A stretch of DNA of 64,000 nucleotides, from assembly GCF_003072645.1 (NCBI RefSeq), contig NZ_CP028897.1, forward strand, positions 1,873,658 through 1,937,657, read 5' to 3'. Position 1 is the first letter of the stretch. Each line of letters opens with the position of its first letter. A program made the translations under genes and the position numbers. The stretch comes from Dongshaea marina (GTDB lineage: Bacteria; Pseudomonadota; Gammaproteobacteria; Enterobacterales; Aeromonadaceae). Below the pieces are notes generated by a model. The model did no database searches. It was not told the origin of the DNA and saw nothing but the letters and a program-made list of their open reading frames with translations. Positions 61,722 to 64,000 of the stretch are shown one piece after another.

Positions 61722-62768
61722 TCACTCCTTCTCTTCCCGGAAACTCTGATCACAGGGATTTATCTTGCCACCCCCCGCAGGCTCCGGGGAGGTGCGTCTT
61801 AGTATACCTCTTAATTGATGATAACTGAGTCCCAGTAAACCGGCAGCTCTTCGTTGATTAAATTGGCTCTGCTGCAGGGCTTGTCGGATCATCTGCTGCT
61901 CCAGGTCTGCAAGATACTGTTTGAGATTGACCGGGAGTAGAGGGGGGGCCTGATTAGGCTCGGCCTCTTGATCATCCTTGGGCCATTCACATGCGAAGGG
62001 ATCGATCACCAACTGCTGCAGGGGTTCGTTGGGATCGGCCTGGCGATAGATGCTTCGTTCGATCACATTTTTTAGCTCGCGGATATTACCCGGCCAGGGA
62101 TAGCCCATGAGCTGCTTCCGGACGCCTTCACTGAGCCCCAGGAAATGTGGATAGTTGAGCTCCTGGGTCATCTCAATGGCAAAGTGTTCGGCCAGTAGCA
62201 GAATATCTTGTTGGCGGTGGCGCAGGGGAGGGAGAGTTAGTACGTCAAAGGCCAGCCGGTCCAGCAGATCGGAGCGAAACTCGCCCTGAGCAGCCAGCTT
62301 GGGGAGATCCTGGTTGGTGGCACAAACTAGGCGGACATCCACCTTCAGCGGTTGGCGTCCCCCCACTCTTTCAAGCTCACCATACTCGATCACTCTGAGA
62401 AGCTTCTCCTGAACCCTGGATGAGCTGGTGGCCAGTTCATCAAGAAACAGGGTTCCGCCATTGGCTCGCTCAAATCGTCCCTTATGTTGCTTGTTGGCAC
62501 CGGTAAAAGCACCAGCTTCGTGACCAAACAGTTCACTCTCAAGCAGGTTTTCATTGAGTGAGGCACAATTTAGCGAGATGAAGGGCTGGCTCCAGCGCTC
62601 GGAGAGGTAATGGAGACGCCGGGCGATATGCTCTTTTCCGGTGCCTCGATCTCCGACGATAAGAGCAGGCTTATCCAGGGGAGCCAGCTGTGAAACCCGC
62701 TCCAGCAGGGCCATGAACAGCGGACTCTCTCCGAGCAGGGGGGAGTTGTTTTCGTTGGCACTGGCCAT
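61722..62768 (-). CDS. pspF: PspF, sigma-54 activator of the phage-shock operon
   Basis: A 348-residue bacterial enhancer-binding protein without a receiver domain. Walker A GDRGTGKE (39-46), sigma-54 contact loop GAFTGA (86-91), Walker B LFLDELATSS, and a C-terminal Fis-type helix-turn-helix (FNQRRAAGLLGLSYHQLRGIL). PspA holds it inactive until membrane stress. Start ATG 62768 has AAGGAA 6 bases upstream. Divergent from pspA and immediately upstream of sapB, with which it may be co-transcribed. Confidence 0.95.
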   Translation of the reverse strand: MASANENNSPLLGESPLFMALLERVSQLAPLDKPALIVGDRGTGKEHIARRLHYLSERWSQPFISLNCASLNENLLESELFGHEAGAFTGANKQHKGRFERANGGTLFLDELATSSSRVQEKLLRVIEYGELERVGGRQPLKVDVRLVCATNQDLPKLAAQGEFRSDLLDRLAFDVLTLPPLRHRQQDILLLAEHFAIEMTQELNYPHFLGLSEGVRKQLMGYPWPGNIRELKNVIERSIYRQADPNEPLQQLVIDPFACEWPKDDQEAEPNQAPPLLPVNLKQYLADLEQQMIRQALQQSQFNQRRAAGLLGLSYHQLRGILRRTSPEPAGGGKINPCDQSFREEKE

Positions 62769-62886
62769 TACAAATTCCTTGGCTAAAATGACCACATTTA
62801 GGTCAATTTAAACACTTATTCTTGAGGTTTTCCAGTGGATTAAAATATTTTTTCATAAAAATCAATTAGCTAGTGATTGAGAGCGG

Positions 62887-62904
62887 TTGGCATCAATTCT
62901 GCTC
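62887..62904 (+). promoter_or_regulatory. sigma-54 promoter of pspA
   Basis: TTGGCATCAATTCTGCTC carries GG at 62889-62890 and GC at 62901-62902 with ten bases between, as sigma-54 promoters require. It predicts a transcript start near 62914, which supports pspA starting at ATG 62941. An AT-rich stretch just upstream (62840-62880) could hold an IHF site. Confidence 0.85.
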
Positions 62905-62940
62905 TACAGAGGGAGTGAACCAACCGATGAGGACAGAGCA

Positions 62941-63615
62941 ATGGGTATTTTTTCGCGTTTGGCTGATATTGTGAATTCGAACATCAGTGCTTTGCTGGAT
63001 AAGGCGGAGGATCCGCAAAAACTGATCCGGCTGATCATTCAGGAGATGGAGGAGCAGCTGGTTCAGGAGCGATCAAACCTTGCGCGTTTTCTGGCGAATC
63101 GTAAGTCGATCGAGCGACGGATTGAGGGGCTGGGGGCCCAGATCCTGGAGTGGCAGGCGAAAGCTGAGCTGGCAATCAACCATGGTAAAGAAGATTTAGC
63201 TCATGCGGCACTTGTGGAAAAACAAAAACAACAAAGCTTGCTGGAGAGTGTTGAGCATGAGCTTGAGCTGGTGATTGAGTCGGTAGATCAACTGGGAGAG
63301 GCGATCGCTCTGCTTCAGGAAAAGCTCAAGGATGCCAGGGAGCGTCAAAAAGCACTGGTTTTACGCCATCAGGCGGCTAGTTCTCGGGTCAAGGTGCAAC
63401 AGCAGGTTGAAAAGGGAACCAGTCAGCGAGTCTTGGATAAGTTTGAGATGATGGAGCAGAAAATTGAGCGGATGGAGGCTCAGGCTGAGGCGTATAGTGC
63501 AACTTCCAGTGAGCTGGAGCAGGAGTTTGAAAAGCTTCAGAGCGATGATAAGGTCAAAGAGGAGTTGGAGGCGCTCAAGAAGAAGCTGGGGCGTGATAGC
63601 AAGAGCAAGAAGTGA
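62941..63615 (+). CDS. pspA: phage-shock protein A
   Basis: A 224-residue coiled-coil ESCRT-III-like protein that binds stressed inner membrane and inhibits PspF. MGIFSRLADIVNSNISALLDKAEDPQKLIRLIIQEME is the amphipathic start; long helices with QQSLLESVEHELELV follow, and the end is KKLGRDSKSKK. Start ATG 62941 lies downstream of the predicted sigma-54 transcript start; the open frame above it is not translated. Length equals E. coli PspA (222). Confidence 0.96.
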   Translation: MGIFSRLADIVNSNISALLDKAEDPQKLIRLIIQEMEEQLVQERSNLARFLANRKSIERRIEGLGAQILEWQAKAELAINHGKEDLAHAALVEKQKQQSLLESVEHELELVIESVDQLGEAIALLQEKLKDARERQKALVLRHQAASSRVKVQQQVEKGTSQRVLDKFEMMEQKIERMEAQAEAYSATSSELEQEFEKLQSDDKVKEELEALKKKLGRDSKSKK

Positions 63616-63626
63616 GAGGATGATTG

Positions 63627-63869
63627 ATGGCTGCACTATTGGAAACTCTGGTGGTACCCCTGTGTATCTTTTTGATCATCGTGGCTCCGGTGTGGTTGGT
63701 CCTTCACTATCGGAGTCAGCGGCGTCGCCAGGAGCATCTCGACAAGCAGTCCCTGGAGCGGCTGGATCAGCTATGTGACACGGGCGAGCGATTGCAACAC
63801 AGAGTTGAGAATCTGGAAGCACTACTGGATGCTGAATTGCCGGGCTGGAGAGAACGTCATGAACGCTAA
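63627..63869 (+). CDS. pspB: phage-shock protein B
   Basis: An 80-residue inner-membrane protein: one N-terminal span (LVVPLCIFLIIVAPVWLVLHY) then a leucine-zipper-like coiled coil (LDQLCDTGERLQHRVENLEALL). With PspC it senses membrane stress and draws PspA off PspF. GAGAGGA lies upstream of ATG 63627. Its stop overlaps pspC. Confidence 0.94.
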   Translation: MAALLETLVVPLCIFLIIVAPVWLVLHYRSQRRRQEHLDKQSLERLDQLCDTGERLQHRVENLEALLDAELPGWRERHER

Positions 63870-64000
63870 TGGTTATGGGCTATACCGGGATCCGGCCCGA
63901 GGTGTTTTGGGAGGCGTGTGTGCCGGCATTGCACGCTATTTTGGTGTCGAGATCTGGGTGATCCGGGTGATTGCAGTCGTTCTGCTGCTGTTCTCAATGC
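63859..64000 (+). CDS. pspC: phage-shock protein C, 3' end beyond window
   Basis: ATG 63859 lies inside the pspB end (11-base overlap) and opens MNANGYGLYRDPARGVLGGV, then CAGIARYFGVEIWVIRVIAV, the PspC-domain start with its first membrane span. Only 47 codons are inside the window. Confidence 0.92.
   Translation, partial: MNANGYGLYRDPARGVLGGVCAGIARYFGVEIWVIRVIAVVLLLFSM

Overview
The window reads as chromosomal DNA of a free-living or host-associated gammaproteobacterium of the Aeromonadales/Alteromonadales/Vibrionales kind. The evidence is conserved gene order: ppsR/ppsA divergent; rluE-nudJ-mnmA-hflD-purB; cspD/clpS-clpA then infA-bpt-aat; ald/lrp-ftsK-lolA-rarA-serS; and pspF/pspABC next to sapBCDF. 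I cannot name the genus from the sequence alone. There are no rRNA or tRNA genes and no CRISPR array that I can see.

Layout. 1-11.6 kb: mostly single genes. These are three solitary periplasmic solute-binding proteins (1-348, 5273-6037, 7741-8814), an HExxH metalloprotease resembling the M91 effector family (668-1393), the PEP synthase regulator/enzyme pair, rdgC, a CRP-preceded 47-residue membrane protein, a GNAT enzyme, a 3-hydroxyacyl-CoA dehydrogenase-like enzyme, a VanX-like D,D-dipeptidase and a DUF924 protein. 11.7-15.3 kb: an NlpC/P60 cell-wall hydrolase gene split by a complete IS21-family element (istA-istB, 2627 bp, 5-bp target duplication TGGTA). 15.3-27.1 kb: oppA, a porin behind about 1 kb of AT-rich DNA, then purine and tRNA-modification genes and the ClpAS/CspD/IF1 cluster. 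27.1-30.3 kb: the N-end-rule transferases bpt and aat, separated by an inserted solute-binding gene and a second, diverged copy of the aat 3' end. 31-39.5 kb: a RhaT-type transporter, a two-REC response regulator with a degenerate GGDEF domain, trxB, dacA bracketed by two inverted copies of a 265-bp MITE-like repeat, another solitary binding protein, ald and lrp. 39.5-47.4 kb: an IS982-family element between lrp and ftsK, then ftsK-lolA-rarA-serS. 47.9-51 kb: a glycosyltransferase operon (unknown inner-membrane-anchored protein, GtrB-like, GtrA-like, PIG-V-like). 51-58 kb: DUF2310 protein, a short Rieske protein, sstT, a decayed binding-protein gene, acuI/lysR and a third MITE copy. 58-64 kb: sapFDCB-pspF facing pspABC across a sigma-54 promoter.

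Two patterns cut across the window. First, seven genes (nlpC, oppA, bpt, a binding protein, rarA, the PIG-V-like gene, sstT) are each broken by what looks like one missing base in a C/G or T run, and adding one base restores a full-length family member every time. That points to homopolymer errors in the read data at least as strongly as to gene death. Second, six genes or remnants for solitary family-3-type binding proteins lie in 64 kb with no permease or ATPase partner, an unusual local density.

Functionally the window mixes housekeeping (purine synthesis, tRNA thiolation and pseudouridylation, proteolysis, chromosome segregation, lipoprotein sorting, seryl-tRNA charging) with envelope maintenance (Psp, Sap, DacA, LolA, porin, NlpC/P60, SlyB-like, GT operon) and a scatter of recently mobile DNA.
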